Shown here: one piece after another, positions 1 to 9,860 of the stretch
How the letters are laid out: the number at the start of each line of letters is the position of its first letter
Numbering within the stretch: position 1 is the first letter of the stretch
From: Cyanophora paradoxa
Taxonomy: Eukaryota > Glaucocystophyceae > Cyanophorales > Cyanophoraceae
DNA: 64,000 bases
NCBI GenBank assembly: GCA_004431415.1
Contig: QPMI01000519.1
Coordinates: forward strand, 62,001 to 126,000
Reading direction: 5' to 3'
Notes under the pieces: model-generated
Told to the model about the DNA's origin: nothing
The model's database searches: none
What the model saw: only the letters and a program-made list of their open reading frames with translations
Position numbers and translations under genes: made by a program

Positions 1-687
1 GCGAGCAGCGTCACGCACGAGAACGAAATTCTTCTTCTGGCCGACGCAGTTGGCCGCGGGGCTGTTGCGAGGGAAGCTCAACTCGTACTGGATGACCCAG
101 TACTCGTCTGCTCCGGAACAAGCGGTGCTTCCATTAACGCTGCACTCTTGCTTCAGCAGCTCAAACTTGTACTGGAAACCGCTGTCCGTCCACTGGGTAG
201 ACCAAGGGAGGGATGATACGGCCATGCTGATCTCGGGGGTCTGGACGAGGATGCCGTCGCCCTGCTGTCCGTTGATGCCAGACGTTCCCGTGTACCAGAA
301 CTTCATCTTGTCCGGTTTCCTGCGCGTGCGCACCAGACGAATTTCAGGCGCATGGTCCAGTGGCTTCGAATTTGCACAGCTCGAGGGGGGCAATATTCAA
401 TGAACGCACACGGCGTAAGCTGTGTTGCCGTCCTTGTAGTGCAGATACGCCTCGCAATTCACGAAACAGTTATCCGGAGAGCAGTTCGGCCTGCGATCTG
501 GGATCGAACGCGTACGAGACGAACGTGAATATGCACATCATGCGCACCTGTAGCAACGGGAGAGCTCGTTCTGGCCCATGTTGCTTAAGCCTTCGATGCA
601 GACGGGCGTCGAGCCGGCCGCCGCCAAAGTCGCCGAAAAAGCCAGGAGGCCGAGGGCGACGAGTAGAACCGCGTGCGCGCCCTTCAT
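1..687 (-). CDS. Secreted or membrane-anchored Cys-containing protein, 5' part
   Basis: The gene starts at an ATG at 687-685 and runs off the left edge. Residues 1-26 (MKGAHAVLLVALGLL..., ending in LAAAG) form a clear signal peptide, so the product enters the secretory pathway. The first exon ends near 555 at an AG|GTGCGC donor. A second exon covers about 494 to 412. After another GTGCG intron, a long open exon runs from about 325 to 1, with Cys residues and Trp/Tyr/Phe-rich strands (KFWYTGTSG, STQWTDSGFQYKFELL, DEYWVIQYELSF) that suggest a beta-sandwich extracellular domain. Exon phases fit when the two GTGCG introns are removed. The style resembles the single-pass membrane proteins at 39.6-41.6 kb and 44.0-45.7 kb, but homology is not shown. 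No family recognised; the 3' end is outside the window. Confidence 0.6.
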
Positions 688-869
688 CGCGTGAGGTCTT
701 AGATTCTGCGCGCTTTCGTCGTTAGCCGCGCCGATCGGGGGCCAGGGGGCCGGGTCTTCGCGCGCGCGCGCGCGGGACGTCCGCGCTGCCCATGGCCAGA
801 GGCTCAGGATCAAGCGCACCGAATTTCGAACTTCGGCCGGGGATTCGGACGCCGACGTATACGTACAAG

Positions 870-874
870 ATGAG
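870..874. repeat. Target-site duplication ATGAG (left)
   Basis: ATGAG lies directly outside the left LTR and is repeated directly outside the right LTR. Five bases is the usual duplication length for Ty3/gypsy integrases. Confidence 0.9.
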
Positions 875-1157
875 TGTCGCGTGCGAGATTAGTGTGTCTA
901 ATCGTGCGCGCGGGAAGCCCGTGCGGAGTGCAAGCTCGGCAGGGCAGGGTTTGGCGAGTGCTGCTGCTGTTAGCCACCGGGATGGTAGACTGAGGGTGTA
1001 CCCGTCCAGCTACGGCGTACCCCGACACACGCATACAAGTGACCGCGGCGCTCTAACTAGCCTAGGCGCCGTCGATCTAGCAGCACGAAGGCTGCGCACA
1101 TCATCTAGAACCCTAGCGGCTCACAAACGAGCATCCGCTATAATGTCGGATGCGACA
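875..1157 (-). repeat. 3' LTR of the Ty3/gypsy-type element
   Basis: The downstream LTR of the minus-strand element, 283 bp, with the same ends and no difference seen by eye from 11,474-11,756. It is preceded (in element orientation) by a purine-rich tract at 1158-1171. Confidence 0.93.
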
Positions 1158-1171
1158 ACTCCTCCTCTCGG
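1158..1171 (-). other. Polypurine tract next to the 3' LTR
   Basis: The plus strand ACTCCTCCTCTCGG is a purine-rich stretch on the element's sense (minus) strand, abutting the 3' LTR. It is the expected priming site for plus-strand DNA synthesis. Confidence 0.7.
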
Positions 1172-1302
1172 ATCCCGCGTCCGCGCGGGTCTACGCCCTA
1201 AGGCGAACAGAAAGAGGGCCGGGGAAGCCGGGAATTTGATCGAGCCTAAGCTCTCTATACAACGCGACCCCGGCCGCTATATACAAATGCTCGGAGCTAC
1301 CG

Positions 1303-1424
1303 GCTACTGCCGGGAATCGAAAAAGGCTCCGAGCCACTCACGCTCGGCGTCACCGGCTACTGCCGGGAATCGAAAAGACGCCGAGCCCATCCATGTCCGG
1401 CAACTGCCGGGAATCGAAAAGACT
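1303..1424 (+). repeat. Three tandem copies of a CTGCCGGGAATCGAAAA motif
   Basis: Within the 3' non-coding part of the retrotransposon, the motif (A)CTGCCGGGAATCGAAAA occurs near 1308, 1357 and 1402, spaced about 45-50 bp. Between copies, GCTCCGAGC and CGCTCGGCGTC/GACGCCGAGC stretches can pair as stems. The motif closely resembles, on the opposite strand, the tRNA-like primer-binding region near 11,455. Confidence 0.75.
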
Positions 1425-2390
1425 GTCGCCCGGCAGGTGCCGGCACGACTCCAGCGTGGAGCGCCCAGGGGGCAAGGTCCAACTTCGGGCCGGCGGCCCA
1501 GGAAACTCGCACGAGGCGAGCGGATCGGAAGGGAGGAAGCCGAGGAGGCCCTGTCCTCGCCGCGCAGCAAGTTAACCGCAGAGGCGCACGCTGCAACAGC
1601 AATTGCAACGCGGGGCGTGACGCTCGCGGTAGCGCCCAGTAGCCCCAGCGCAATGCCCGTCCCAAAACGTAGGGCTAAGCAGCTCGTCTAGCGCCACTGC
1701 TCAGGCATGCGCCGCGCTCTCGCGGTCCGCCACGGCGTCGGATTAGGGGCTGAGAAGCCCACAACGGCGGTGGAGCTAGTAACTCCAGGGCAAGGCTAGA
1801 CGCCGCCCACAAGGTGCCCTCGTCGCCATCGTACGGCGGGAGGTACCCTGCCCGACCCGTGCTCGCGCGTCATTAAGGGGACGCGGCCCTCCAGGCGGTC
1901 CACCACCGAGCGTCCCCGGTGTGGAGCCCTGTATGGGGGAATTGTGCATCCCCAGTCATCGTACCCGGGGCGGGACCCGGCGTCACGACCGCCTGTGTGT
2001 ACCCCCGTTGGTGCTCGGCGCACCCCGGTACCCCACCAGGTCTTGCATCTCAAGGAGGGGGAATGCTCATCCCCTGTCACTGGGCCCGGGGCAGAATCCG
2101 GCGCCTCAGCCGCCTTCCGACTCCCCTGCCGGCGCAAGTCGCGCCCGGAGCTCGGCCAGGTCTTCGTAGGGCCCTCCGCCCGTCACTGAGCCGAGCATAG
2201 CTCGAGGCGGTCAGCCGCCCGTTGGCTCTCCTTCCTAGCCCGGGACTTTAGTGATTGTGGCGGGCGCTAGGCCCTTCTCAGCTCAACCCTCCGCGGGCAG
2301 CTCATCACTCTCGCGCTGCGCAGTTGCAGGCGCGGCCGCTCTCTGTCCTCGCCCTCCTGTGGGGCCGGGACGCGGCTCGGAGCCAGCTCC
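1425..2390. other. 3' non-coding region of the retrotransposon
   Basis: No supported coding sequence lies between the polypurine side and the integrase stop. Two imperfect tandem units of about 120 bp run from roughly 1900 to 2110. Each has a GTACCCC-like G/C-rich segment, GGGGGAAT(T)G, CATCCCC and a CCGGCG(C/T) end. They may fold into stem structures. Confidence 0.5.
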
Positions 2391-4700
2391 TCATGCTGCT
2401 CCCGCCGGGGCCGCCGGCGCTGCGGCCGCGGCTCCCGGTGCACCCGCCGCCCGCGGCCGCCCTCGGGCCGGCCGCGCGGGCGCGTTCGCATCGCGCATGC
2501 GGAACGGGATCATGCAATCGATGTGCACGATCGTCTCGCGGGTGTCGCGGGCCTTCTGGCGGACAGCGCCCACGGCGCCGTAGGGCCGGGCCAGGCCACG
2601 CACGACGTACGTGTACCCGCCCGGGTGCACGTCCATGACGGTGAACGGGCCGACCCAGGAGTTAAACAACCCTTGTCACGGTCGCCCAGCCAGCACAGGA
2701 CTTTGTCGCCCACTTCGAAGCGGCGACGGTCCGGCAGGTCACCCGTCCGGTGCACCATTTGGCGGCGGTACCAGCGGCGGTGCTCGCGGACCGCGTCATC
2801 GCGGCTCTTCGCGGCGCGCACTACGGTCGCGACGTAGTCGGCGTAGCTAAGGGTGTCGAGCATTTCGACCCCGAAGCGCACGTCCGCGGCAGCGTGAGCT
2901 CGTGCCCCAGGTGCAGGAGCGCGGGCGAGTAGCCCGTGGCCGCGTGCACGGTCGTGCGGAGCGCCAGCTGCACCTCGTGCACGTGCTGGTCCCACTCGTG
3001 CATCGGCTCGCGCTCGGCGCGGCACGCCGCGTGGAGCAGCGTCTTCACGACGCCTCCCAGCCGCTCTACCAGCCCATTCGTCGAATGGTGGTACGCCGCG
3101 GCGTAAATGAAACGAGTCCCGAGCTTCCGGAAGTACTCGTTGAACGGGCCGCCCTTCAGGCTGGACCCGTTGTCCATGAGGAGGCGCAGCGGCACGCCCT
3201 CATTCGAGACGAAGTCTCGGCCCATCTCGAGCATGGACCAGCCGTCCAGGTCGGCCTTTGGGTACAGCCGCGTGTACTTGTCCCACGCGTTCACCCAGGC
3301 GACCAAATAGCGGTTGCCGCGCGGCGTCGGGTCGAGGTGGAACACGTCCACCTGCCACAAGTCATTCCGGCCCTCGGCCTCGATGACTGCGATCGCAGTT
3401 CGCCGCGGCTTCACAGCCTTGGCGAACTGGCAGCAGGGGCAGCTCCGCACGTAGCGGGCTACGGCCGCGAGCATGCCCGGCCACCAGAACCTCAGCAGGA
3501 TCCGGCGGGCGACGATCGAGGCGCCGCGGTGGCCCCACCCATCGTGGTACGCGTACAGGACGCGGTCCTGCCAGGACTCAGGCAGGACGGGCACGAAGCG
3601 GCCGTGAGGCGCGACCGGGCGGCGGACAAGCACGCCGTCGGTGTCCACGTCGAATTTCCCAGCGAATCCGACGAAGGCCGCCTTGGCCTGACTGCAGAGG
3701 TAGCAGTCGCCCGTGTGGCAAGAGGCGCGCGTGCAGCGGGCCTCGTTCACGCCATTCTCTAGCCAGGAGAACAGCTTGCGGCACAGCGGGTCCGCCTTCT
3801 GCGCGGCGAGCAGCCTGACTCGCCGGGCAGGGAACATGTGCCGCAGGGTCTCGGGCAAGGGCCCGTCGAGGGAAGGCGGCGGAGCGCAATCCCAAGTGTC
3901 CTGGACCAGCTCGAGCAAGCGCGGCTTGCGGCGGTCTCGGACCTCGCCCAGCTCAGGGCCGGGGGCGATAGCGCTGGACGAGAGGACCTCTCGCTCGAGG
4001 CCTGCGGCCGGGCCGCCACTCGAGCCGGCGTCGCCGCTTGAGGGCGCCTCGGAGGCGGCCGGCGGCTCAGAGGAGCCGGCCGTCGCGGCGGCGGTCGACG
4101 CGGCCGCGGAGGACGACGCCGCCGGGGCGCCGCCCTCGGGCCCCTCATCAGGGTCGTCCTGGTGAGGGTACAGCGGCGGGCCGCAGCGCCAGTGGCGCGG
4201 GTTGTCCGCCTTGCGGGGCGTCTTGCCCGGGCGCGGGGCCTCAGGCGGTCGCAGGTCGCGCGGCAGGGGCGCGACGGGCCCCTCGTAGCGCCGCGGCCCT
4301 AGAGGGAACCGACGACGTACGTGCTCGAGGAGGGCCACGGGGAACCCGTCCTCGTCGAGCTCGGGCTCCTGCGCCTGGCGCGGGGCCTCAGGCTCGGGCA
4401 CAGGCGGCGCAGCCTCGCCATCGGAGCCCAGCTCCATCGGGTCGGACTCGGGCGCCGGCGGCGGGCTCGGAGAGCGCGGGGCCGGGGGCAGGCCTTGCGC
4501 GACGGCGAGGCGGTGCCACTCGTCCACCCCTTGGCGCACCTCAGCCCAGGTGGTGGGCTTCTGGCCGCGCCGAGTGGGCGGACCGGCCTGCGGCAGCGCC
4601 GGCGCCGCTGGCAGGGGCGCTCCCTGCCCCGCGGCAGGAGCTCGAGGCTCGGGCGGCGCCGGGGCCCCCGCGGGCTCAGTCTCGGCGCGCGCCGACGCGG
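2391..4700 (-). CDS. Integrase with HHCC zinc finger and DDE core (frame breaks near 2,888 and 2,670)
   Basis: After another low-complexity linker the HHCC zinc-binding domain is visible (YHDGWGHRGAS ... VRSCPCCQFAK). The DDE catalytic core follows: WQVDVFHLD, LLMDNGSSLKG and HHSTNGLVERLGG supply the two Asp and the Glu. The C-terminal part carries VGDKVLCWLG and WVGPFTVMDVHPGGYTYVV, the GPY/F-type fold common in gypsy integrases. It ends in an Ala/Pro tail at 2,391. No chromodomain is seen. Two -1 breaks interrupt the domain; the catalytic residues are all present. Confidence 0.9.
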
Positions 4701-5232
4701 CTCGGGCGCGCGCGCGGGCAGGGGACGGGCTCGTCGTCAGAGCCCTCCTGGAAAGCCTCAGGCGGCGCGCGCGTCCGACGCGGACGCGGCCCCTGGGCGG
4801 GCTGGACGTCCCGCCTTGCGGCGGGAGCGCCCTCGAAGGCGAGCTGGCGCCGGAGGCGGGCCTGTCGCCGCGCGACGAGGATCTCCGCCCGGCTGGGCGG
4901 AGCCGCGGGCGCCGCGGCCTCGGCGGGCTCGGACGCTGACGCGGGGGCCGGCGGCGCGGCCTCGGCCGGCTCGTCGGCGAGCTCGGTCAGGCGGGGGCCC
5001 GGCGGGGCCTCCACCGCTACCCGGGCCTCCGCAGCGCCTTCGGCGGCGTGAGCGACTGCAAACAGCGGCAGAGGCTCGTCAAGGTCGCCGGGCTGGGGCA
5101 CGCCGTGCCCCGTGGCGCCGGCCAGCGCGTCGGGCGCGGCCGAACTGCCGTCGGCGCCGCCGGGCGCGAGAACCGGGTGGTTCAGTGGGGGCCGCGAGCA
5201 GGCGTCGGGCCCTCCGTTGTTGCGCCCGCGCG
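4676..5232 (-). CDS. Pol linker between RNase H and integrase
   Basis: After the -1 break near 5,225 the frame continues with the RNase H C-terminus (NNGGPDACSRPPLNHP), then an Ala/Glu/Pro-rich linker of roughly 170 residues ending EAFQEGSDDEPVPCPRAR. A further -1 break near 4,700 is needed to reach the integrase frame. The linker shows no recognisable domain. It is long compared with typical gypsy Pol proteins. Confidence 0.6.
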
Positions 5233-6427
5233 GTACTCTACGACAAAGTCGTAGGACTGCAGGAGGAGGGACCAGCGTCCCAGCCTTCCCGAGGTCGCCT
5301 CGCGCGAGCGCAACCACTGGAGCGCCTGGTGGTCCGTCCGGACCAGGAACTGGGGCCCTCCCAGGAGGAAGTGCCGCCAGTACTTTATTGCCCATACAAC
5401 CGCTAGGCACTCGAGCTCGGTGGCGGTGTAATTCCGCTCGGCGGGCGCCAGCGTTCGACTGATGAACGCGATGGGCCGCTCACGGGCGGGCGAGCCGCCA
5501 TCGGATTGCGACAGGATCGCGCCGATGGCGTACGTCGACGCGTCGGTCGACAGGATGAAGGGCCGCTCGAAATCCGGGTACCCAAGTACCAGATCCTCGA
5601 GCAGGGCGGCCTTCAGCGCCTCGAAGGCGGCTTGGTGGACCTCGGTCCATTGCCACGCGGCGTCCCGAAGCAGCAGGCGCTGCAGCGGGTGGGTGACACG
5701 GGCGAACCCGTTCACGAAACGCCGGTAGTACCCAGCCAAGCCCAGGAACGACCTCAATTGGTCAGCGTTCGCAGGCGGCGGGTACTGGCGAATGAACGCC
5801 AGCTTCGCGGGGTCCTGGCGGATCCCTTCGGCCGAGACGAGGTGCCCGAGCAAGGCCACCTCCGCCACCCCGAAGCGGCACTTGGAGGGCTTCAGGCGCA
5901 AGTTCGCCGGCATGATAGCGCGGAACAGGGCCTCGAGGTCCAGCAGGTGCTGGGGCACGCTTGGCGAGAACACCGTGATATCGTCGATATACGCGGTGAC
6001 GCAAGTCGTGAGCAGGGGGCCGAGGATGGCCGTCACGGCGCGCGAGAAGGCGGCCGGCCCGTTGGTCACGCCGAACGGGGTCACGCGCCACTCGTAGTGG
6101 CCCAGGGCACTACGAAGGCCGTGTACTGCCGGGACGCGGGGTCCAGCGGCAGCTGCCAGAATCCCGCCGTCGCGTCGACGGTCGAGAAGATCATGGACCC
6201 CCGCAGGCGGTCCAGCTGATCGTCAATCCGTGGCAAGGGAAAGACGTCGCGCTCGGTGATCGCATTTAAGCGTCGGTAATCGACGCAGAACCGCCAGGTG
6301 CCGTCCTTCTTAGGAGCGAGCACGACCGGCGAGCCATAGGCGGCTTGCGAGGGCTGGATCAGGCCCAGCTCAAGGAGCCGCTTTATTTCGTCACGGGCGA
6401 AGGCCTCGGCGTGCGGGCTTACACGCC
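5182..6427 (-). CDS. Reverse transcriptase and RNase H (frame breaks near 6,105 and 5,225)
   Basis: RT motifs appear in order: SPVVLAPKKDGTWRFCVDYR, LNAITERDVFPLPRIDDQLDRL, FSTVDATAGFWQL (catalytic Asp), then after a -1 break TPFGVTNGPAAF, YIDDITVFS (catalytic YIDD), and LLGHLVSAEGI. RNase H follows: STDASTYAIGAILSQ, RNYTATELECLAVVWAI and VRTDHQALQWL, giving the D-E-D active-site residues. All catalytic residues seen are intact. The frame shifts again near 5,225, where the continuation RNNGGPDACSRPP matches the usual end of gypsy RNase H. Confidence 0.93.
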
Positions 6428-7831
6428 GCGGGGCGTGAAGACGGGCAGCCGTGAGGTCAATCGGATCACGTGCTCGTAATGGAGGAGATTGGCCGTGCCC
6501 TCAGTGGCCGTGACCGAGTCGGCGAACGCGCACGAGTAGCGCTTCAGCAGAGCCTCTAGCTCGGCGCGTTCCGTAGCGCTCATCGCCGGATGCGAGCCGC
6601 ATTCCGGGATCTTCGCGCGTGCACGGTTCCACTCCTCCTCTTCGGAAGACGACGTCCCCGTCGCTTCCGGCGGTGCCCGCGGGGCGCCACCGTGGGAGGG
6701 GCCAGGCGCGGGGCCCGGAGGGGCGGCTCGCAGCGGCGCCTTGCCCTTGTCCTTGCCGCGCGCGGCGGAGGACTCGGCTACGGAGGGCGCGGGCGCTTCC
6801 GTTGTCCGGACAGAGCAGCCAGGGCCTTCCAGCGGTGCTGGCGCCGGTGCAGGCGGGCGAGCGGCCCCGCTCGGCGAGGGCGCCGGCGGCTCAGCTGCCT
6901 CGGCAGCGAGATTTATTTGATTCCCGGAGGGATTGGTGGGGACTGCGTTAGCCCCCTGGCGTGCAGCGCGAGCCGCGTGGGCGCGGCGGCGTGCGGCGCG
7001 TTCAGCGCGGCGGGCGGGCCTGGTGCGCTCGCGCTCCTCTGGCGAGGTCCAGCCAAGGTACCCGTCCTCGCGCTCGCGCTCAGAGTCGGTGTCCGAGGAC
7101 ACGGGCTCGTCACAAAGCGCGAGGCCCTCCATTGTGACAATGGGGACGCCTTCGCCCTCACCGCCGTCGTCGCGCAGCATGCGGACGAACAAGGGAGGCG
7201 CGCTCGGCGCAGGCTCCTGCTCGGTGGCTACAGTCGCTTCGGACTGCCGGGCGGCGGGTGCCGCGAAAATAGGCCCTGGAGCAGGGTGCTGGGGCGGCGT
7301 GGTGCCCTCAGCTGCCGTGTAAGCCGCAGCCGTTCGATTGGCTCGGCGGCGCATCGCGCGGAAGCCTTGCCCTCGCTTAGGGTAGAAGGCTCGCAGCGTG
7401 CGAATGAAAGAGTCGGCGACGGTGCGCGCCGACGCGTCGTCGGGCGGCGGGTCGAACCCAAAGTCGCCGGGCGGCAGGTTATTAGCCTCCGCTACCGCTA
7501 CAATGGCCCCGGCGGGAAGCAGGACGGGCTCATTGGCGGGATTTACTAGTCGCACGTGCAGGCTGCCGCCCTCGGCAGGCCGGCGGTGCAACTGGTGGGG
7601 CGCGAGTACCCCGAGCGCTGACAGGGAGTCAGGCGCCGGCCCGACGGCGAGCGTCGGGGCCTGGTCCGCTGGCGGCGCAGGGCCGTCCAACACGCAGCGG
7701 ACCATCCACTCGCGGGCGTCCTTTAGGACGACGGGGCGGAGCACCCGGACAAGGAGAGGCCCCTTTGATTGTCCGGGCACAGAAAAGGGATCACGTGGGG
7801 GCGGAAGTGCGCGTCGCGCGCGTGCAGGCAC
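6419..7831 (-). CDS. Pol pre-RT region (dUTPase/protease-linker-like and RT N-terminus)
   Basis: The frame holds a segment HVRLVNPANEPVLLPAGAIV like the spacer that precedes RT in many gypsy Pol proteins. A long low-complexity Ala/Pro/Glu-rich linker follows, and it ends with LEALLKRYSCAFADS and VFTPRGV, the beginning of the RT domain. The stop at 6,419 sits inside conserved RT sequence. The next domain continues in the -1 frame (SPHAEAFARDEIKRLLELG), so this stop is a frame break and not the true end of the protein. Confidence 0.65.
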   Translation of the reverse strand: MPARARRALPPPRDPFSVPGQSKGPLLVRVLRPVVLKDAREWMVRCVLDGPAPPADQAPTLAVGPAPDSLSALGVLAPHQLHRRPAEGGSLHVRLVNPANEPVLLPAGAIVAVAEANNLPPGDFGFDPPPDDASARTVADSFIRTLRAFYPKRGQGFRAMRRRANRTAAAYTAAEGTTPPQHPAPGPIFAAPAARQSEATVATEQEPAPSAPPLFVRMLRDDGGEGEGVPIVTMEGLALCDEPVSSDTDSEREREDGYLGWTSPEERERTRPARRAERAARRRAHAARAARQGANAVPTNPSGNQINLAAEAAEPPAPSPSGAARPPAPAPAPLEGPGCSVRTTEAPAPSVAESSAARGKDKGKAPLRAAPPGPAPGPSHGGAPRAPPEATGTSSSEEEEWNRARAKIPECGSHPAMSATERAELEALLKRYSCAFADSVTATEGTANLLHYEHVIRLTSRLPVFTPRGV

Positions 7832-9860
7832 CAGCCCGAGCTGGTGGTGTCAATCCGCCCCTCGATCCTCATGATCGTGCCGATGCCCGTCACGGTACGG
7901 GAGACGTTCCCGTCGGGCGTAATGTCGAACCGCGGGTCGCCGTTTGGTTCGACCTGCAGGTGCTGGATCCCCGGCCATTTCAGGCCCGGCTGAGCGAGCA
8001 GGTACGCCGACGAAATGAGCAGGGATAGCAGCGGTAAACGCTCGCTGTCCGGCAGTGCGCTCGAGTCTGAGGCGAGGCCCCAGACGTTCGAGGCGGGCGC
8101 GTGCCGCTCCCACGACAAGAGCATGTCGTCCCAAGCTTTCAGCGAGGCGACGTCGAGCTCATTGGGGTCGTCGGGCCAAAGATCCTCAGGATCAGGGGCC
8201 GAGCCAATACCCGAGCACTTGGTGACGGGGTGGCTGAGTTGGGCACCGCGGATTGCGAGCATCGCAATGCTCGAATCGGGGCCCTCCTGGAGGCGGTAAT
8301 CGAGCTTGGCGATCGTCGCCGCAGCCTCGATCACGCAGGCGAGGGAGTGAGCCTCGGTGCGGTGAGCCAGGCGACCCAGCAGCAGGCGCTCGGGGCGCCG
8401 CAGGCCGCAGGCCCCCAGGAACCGGTCAAGGACTATGCCTTTAGGGCCCTCCTGGGCGAGTTCGCGAACGAGCAGCGTCTGCTTCGCGTCGTCGAGGCCG
8501 TTCGTGAAGAGCAGCCCAATGGCGCGCTCTAGGTCACGGGGCTTGGCCGTCAAGTGGGCGTACCACTTTGTGAGCGGCATGAGCACCGGGCTCACGTAGC
8601 GGGGCAAGTAGGGCCCGCCCTCGCGCTCGCCCTCTTTCTCCACGTCCGTGGCAGGCACGTGGTCATACGGCATGTAATCCAGTGCCCACGACTTCGTGGA
8701 GCACCGGGGTGGTGCCTGGGGCACGTCGCGGTCCGGAGAACCGAACGGCCCGAAATAGGCGGGCTTCGAGGTGTCGCTGGCGTAGGGCGCGGAGCCCTGG
8801 CCAGGGTCGGAGCTCGGGGCGGACTCGGAGTCCGTGTCGAGCCGCTCGGCGTCGCTCTCCCCAAGCTCGGACTCCCCGGAGCCGTCCTCGCTGGCCGGGT
8901 TGGCGCAGCGGAGGTCCCGCTCGAACGCAGCCTCGCGAGTGGCATCGTCGAGGGCGCCAGCCGAGATGTCCGCCGCAGCGGCATCGAAGGCGGCCTGGTC
9001 GCGCGCCTTGGCGGCCATGGCAAGGGCGTCGGACGGCTGGCGGACCGCTGCAACGGCCGCAGCCTCGTCCGAGTCGGAATCCGTGCCCACGGGCATCACA
9101 TGTACAGACAGCGACCGAATGGACGGGCCGCCCGGAGGGGCGCCGGCGTTCGGGTTGCCGCCTGCAGACGAGGAGCTGGCGCCACGCGCGCTCTCGTGCA
9201 GGGCGGCCTGCTGCTGCATCACCTGCAGGTGCTGGAAGAATGCAGCCATGGCGGCCGAGTTCGGCGAGTCAGAGCGGGGCTCGTTCTCGGCGCGAACTTG
9301 GTTGAACCGGGGCCGCTGCCCGCGGTTCATGTCCTGGCCGTAGCCCCGGCCGCGTCCGCCGCGGCCCTGTGACTCAGCGTCCGGGCAGTCCCGGCGGATG
9401 TGGTCCAGAGACCCGCAGGTCCAGCAGCCCGGCTCACGGTCGTCCTGGGCGCTCTTCTCCTTGCCCTTCCCCAGCGGGCGCTGGTTCGGGCCGGAGGCAG
9501 GGGCGCGGGTGGCGCCGCCCCGGCTGTAGCCGCCGCCGCGGTCCCGGCCGAAGCCGCCGCGGTCGTTGCGGTAGCCGCCGCGGGCGTACGGCTCCTGGCG
9601 GTGCCCGCCGCGGTGCGAGAACCCGCCGCGGGTCGGGCCGGGCTCGCTGCGCTCATCGGCGGCATCCTCCTCGCGCGCCGGCCGATCGCGGCGCCGCGCG
9701 CGCTTATCCGCAATCCCTTTCACCCACTCGGAGTATGGGATATTGGGGAAGGGGGCCGTGCCCCACACGCAGTTCCACGTAAAGTGGCAGCGGTCGAGGG
9801 CCGGCATCTCCACGTGCATGCACAGGGGCATGGGGACGTGGTCGTGCTCGGGTACCCCAG
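7723..9860 (-). CDS. Gag continuation with RGG region and CCHC zinc knuckle
   Basis: This 700-residue frame continues gag after the -1 break. Its start (MPLCMHVEMPALDRCHFTWN) is read-through sequence, not an independent start. An Arg/Gly-rich nucleic-acid-binding stretch (GGFSHRGGHRQEPYARGGYR) precedes a zinc knuckle CWTCGSLDHIRRDC (C-x2-C-x4-H-x4-C) near 9,425-9,385, the retroviral nucleocapsid signature. An acidic, Ser-rich middle follows, then a conserved-looking C-terminal domain (LVRELAQEGPKGIVLDRFLG, DDMLLSWERHAP). A protease would be expected near here, but no D[ST]GA motif is visible. The frame ends at 7,723 after a further -1 break near 7,760. Confidence 0.75.

Noticed and set aside
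792-1691. Long plus-strand open frame across the left LTR
   Set aside because: It overlaps the LTR and non-coding retrotransposon sequence, has no domain, and is explained by high GC content suppressing stop codons.
4038-5406. Long plus-strand Ala/Arg-rich open frames
   Set aside because: They are antisense to the retrotransposon Pol linker and integrase; composition is that of a GC-rich shadow frame.
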